7,405 bases of DNA from NCBI GenBank assembly GCA_900554135.1, contig USFU01000078.1, positions 1-7,405 on the forward strand. Reading direction: 5' to 3'. The position numbers were made by a program, and so were the translations under genes. This stretch comes from an uncultured Collinsella sp. (GTDB lineage: Bacteria; Actinomycetota; Coriobacteriia; Coriobacteriales; Coriobacteriaceae). Below the pieces are notes generated by a model. The model searched no databases. It saw nothing but the letters and a program-made list of their open reading frames with translations, and had not been told where the DNA came from. This document shows, piece by piece, positions 6,880 to 7,405 of this stretch. Numbering within the stretch: the stretch's first letter is position 1; every line of letters begins with the position of its first letter.

Positions 6880-7040
6880 CTTCATCAGCCGCCCGTTATC
6901 GTACGGGCTAGCTGTATGTGCTAACCCGCATCAGATAATTACTACGCTGATAATGTTTAGCTGATGCGTGAACATGTCTGAGAAATCCTCTTCAATCATG
7001 ATGTGAACGATCCGTGCGTGTTCACATCCCCCAGTGGATG
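6880..7040 (-). promoter_or_regulatory. Structured cstA leader with mutually exclusive hairpins
   Basis: The transcript from the promoter at 7047-7075 can fold into several elements. A 9-bp hairpin, GATGTGAAC/GTTCACATC, spans 7000-7028. CGCATCAG (6961-6968) pairs with CTGATGCG (6927-6934), overlapping the leader ORF stop. CGGGTTAGC pairs with GCTAGCCCG (9 bp, one G-U, about 6903-6927). CAGC..GCCCGT pairs with ACGGGC.GCTG (about 6885-6913), sharing GCCCG with the previous hairpin so both cannot form. CATCAGC (6960-6966) can instead pair with GCTGATG (about 6883-6889). Such competing pairs are typical of attenuators. By eye no segment clearly sequesters the terminator's own arm, so the switching path is unresolved. 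No known riboswitch consensus was recognised. Confidence 0.55.
6931..6975 (-). CDS. Candidate leader peptide MFTHQLNIISVVII upstream of cstA
   Basis: This is a 14-codon ORF, ATG at 6973-6975 and TGA at 6931-6933, in the cstA leader. AAGAGGA lies about ten bases upstream of the ATG as a usable Shine-Dalgarno. Six of the last seven sense codons are Ile or Val (ATT ATC AGC GTA GTA ATT ATC) and run straight into the stop. This is the hallmark of amino-acid-sensing leader peptides such as those of branched-chain biosynthesis operons. Codons 3-5 form one arm of an 8-bp stem whose other arm overlaps the stop codon, so ribosome position would affect folding. An in-frame upstream ATG (6997-6999) would lengthen it to 22 residues but has no Shine-Dalgarno and lies against a hairpin. 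The function is inferred. Confidence 0.5.
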   Translation of the reverse strand: MFTHQLNIISVVII

Positions 7041-7046
7041 AAAAGG

Positions 7047-7075
7047 AGTATGAAACTTTAGTTACCTAAAGTCAA
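7047..7075 (-). promoter_or_regulatory. Promoter of the cstA leader transcript
   Basis: On the - strand, TTGACT (7070-7075), a 17-bp spacer and CATACT (7047-7052) make a good sigma-70 promoter, with an AT-rich tract upstream (7081-7110) that could act as an UP element. The predicted start near 7040 gives a leader of about 235 nt before cstA. Confidence 0.65.
7055..7072 (-). promoter_or_regulatory. Inverted repeat in the cstA promoter, likely operator
   Basis: ACTTTAG and CTAAAGT form a perfect 7-bp inverted repeat around 4 bases, lying in the spacer and touching the -35. Its position suits a repressor. The TTAGGT half resembles DtxR/MntR-type half-sites, but the other half does not, so the regulator cannot be named. 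Confidence 0.4.
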
Positions 7076-7164
7076 CGCAAATTTGTAATGAATTTTCAAC
7101 TTTTTTTGAAATTCTCGGTATAAAACGCCACCGACCTCGGACTTTACCCCACGACAGTTTTTGC

Positions 7165-7339
7165 ATGGGAGATGCTCCTCGGGGGCGGGGCGGGCGCCTG
7201 CCGCCATATATGTACTTTCCTGCTCGGACAGTCCTGCTCACGGCGGAGGCCACATTAAGTGGCCTCCTGTTCGTGCGGAACTCGCGATAAAGTTCATATA
7301 TGGCGGCAGGCGCCCGCCCCGCCCCCGAGGGACTCCCAT
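7165..7339. repeat. 175-bp nested palindrome with perfect 36-bp inverted repeat arms
   Basis: The arms at 7177-7212 and 7295-7330 are perfect inverted copies of 36 bases, very GC-rich (GGGGGCGGGGCGGGCG) and ending in CATATATG at the inner side. Outside them, ATGGGAG (7165-7171) pairs with CTCCCAT (7333-7339). Inside, ACTTT (7214-7218) pairs with AAAGT (7289-7293), and the apex is a perfect 9-bp hairpin, GGAGGCCAC-ATTAA-GTGGCCTCC (7245-7267). The whole can fold into one long hairpin in DNA or RNA. No transposase or flanking target duplication was seen. It may be a MITE-like element, a bidirectional structural block between divergent genes, or a structured leader of the gene at 7400. Confidence 0.85.
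7259..7297 (+). repeat. Copy B of the 39-bp dispersed repeat
   Basis: It matches the - strand at 2365-2403 at 33 of 39 positions. It forms the right side of the core of the long palindrome, starting with the right arm of the apical hairpin and ending at the inner edge of the 36-bp arm. The unpaired 16-base core CGTGCGGAACTCGCGA is fully conserved. Confidence 0.6.
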
Positions 7340-7356
7340 CCCAAATCTCAACTCTG

Positions 7357-7374
7357 TTATCATAATTATGATAA
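7357..7374. promoter_or_regulatory. 18-bp perfect AT-rich palindrome, probable operator of the gene at 7400
   Basis: TTATCATAATTATGATAA reads the same on both strands. It contains ATAAT and TATGAT elements that could serve as a -10, and lies about 25 bases before the start codon. A second overlapping palindrome, ATTATGATAAT, sits at 7366-7376. The composition and hexamer spacing resemble Fur-family boxes (GATAAT units), but the regulator is not certain. Confidence 0.5.
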
Positions 7375-7399
7375 TGTCCTGATACTTCAGGAGGTAAAC

Positions 7400-7405
7400 A
7401 TGAAC
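7400..7405 (+). CDS. Start of an unidentified gene leaving the window
   Basis: An ATG-AAC at 7400-7405 follows AGGAGGT (7389-7395) at a four-base spacing, a near-perfect Shine-Dalgarno. Only two codons are visible, so the product cannot be identified. It is divergent from cstA and lies downstream of the long palindrome and the AT-rich operator-like palindrome. Confidence 0.7.

Noticed and set aside
5843..6964. 373-codon open frame on the + strand
   Set aside because: It is antisense to cstA and its leader, rich in Asp, Glu, His and Gly with no start signal. cstA is a definite family member.
6880..7040. Known riboswitch or T-box in the cstA leader
   Set aside because: No T-box AGGGTGGNACCGCG motif and no recognised aptamer consensus was seen; a leader-peptide mechanism fits better.
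7095..7124. + strand promoter TTCAAC-18-TATAAA reading into the palindrome
   Set aside because: The -10 is acceptable but the -35 matches poorly and no start point can be supported; the AT-rich tract is better explained as upstream of the cstA promoter.
7181..7195. G-quadruplex in the palindrome arm
   Set aside because: Only three runs of three or more G are adjacent, so a standard four-run quadruplex is not supported.
7177..7330. Bidirectional terminator or CRISPR-like repeat
   Set aside because: There is no T tract on either side, the arms are far longer than terminator stems, and there are only two inverted copies, with no regular spacers.

Overview
The window looks like chromosomal DNA from a GC-rich actinobacterium. 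Protein families, codon use and AAAGGGG/AGGAGG-type ribosome binding sites suggest a gut Coriobacteriia member close to Collinsella. That placement is inferred from general resemblance; no rRNA or other decisive marker is present.

Left part (1-2197, + strand): the window opens inside a trans-type polyprenyl diphosphate synthase gene that lacks only its first few codons. After 138 bases comes a 301-residue cytoplasmic protein with two peptidoglycan-binding-1 repeats and a C-terminal domain that resembles an amidase_3 fold stripped of its zinc ligands. A tRNA-Gln (anticodon TTG) follows, with its promoter inside the end of the preceding gene and a terminator behind it. Both proteins could serve envelope synthesis: lipid carrier supply, and a CwlM-like sensor or regulator.

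Middle (2198-4838): a gene-free stretch holds an inverted tRNA T-arm-like fragment, one copy of a dispersed 39-bp repeat and strong hairpins. Converging on it from the right is a large - strand gene whose C-terminal third matches the Toprim domain of the Wadjet nuclease subunit JetD. Here that domain is joined to an N-terminal winged-helix-like segment by about 300 residues of charged, disordered, RGG-like sequence. No JetA, JetB or JetC gene lies in the window.

Right part (4839-7405): a - strand cstA-family transporter gene (629 residues) has its own terminator and an unusual leader of about 235 nt. The leader runs from a good promoter through a 14-codon ORF ending in Ile-Ile-Ser-Val-Val-Ile-Ile-stop, then alternative hairpins, then a strong intrinsic terminator just before the cstA ribosome binding site. 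This has the layout of a translation-coupled attenuator sensing branched-chain amino acids. Divergent from cstA, a gene starts at 7400 and continues out of the window. It is preceded by a 175-bp nested palindrome with a perfect 36-bp inverted repeat, whose core shares 33 of 39 bases with the repeat at 2365-2403, and by an 18-bp perfect AT-rich palindrome that is probably an operator.

The best candidates for something undescribed are the cstA leader-peptide attenuator, the stand-alone JetD-like Toprim protein, and the palindromic repeat family.
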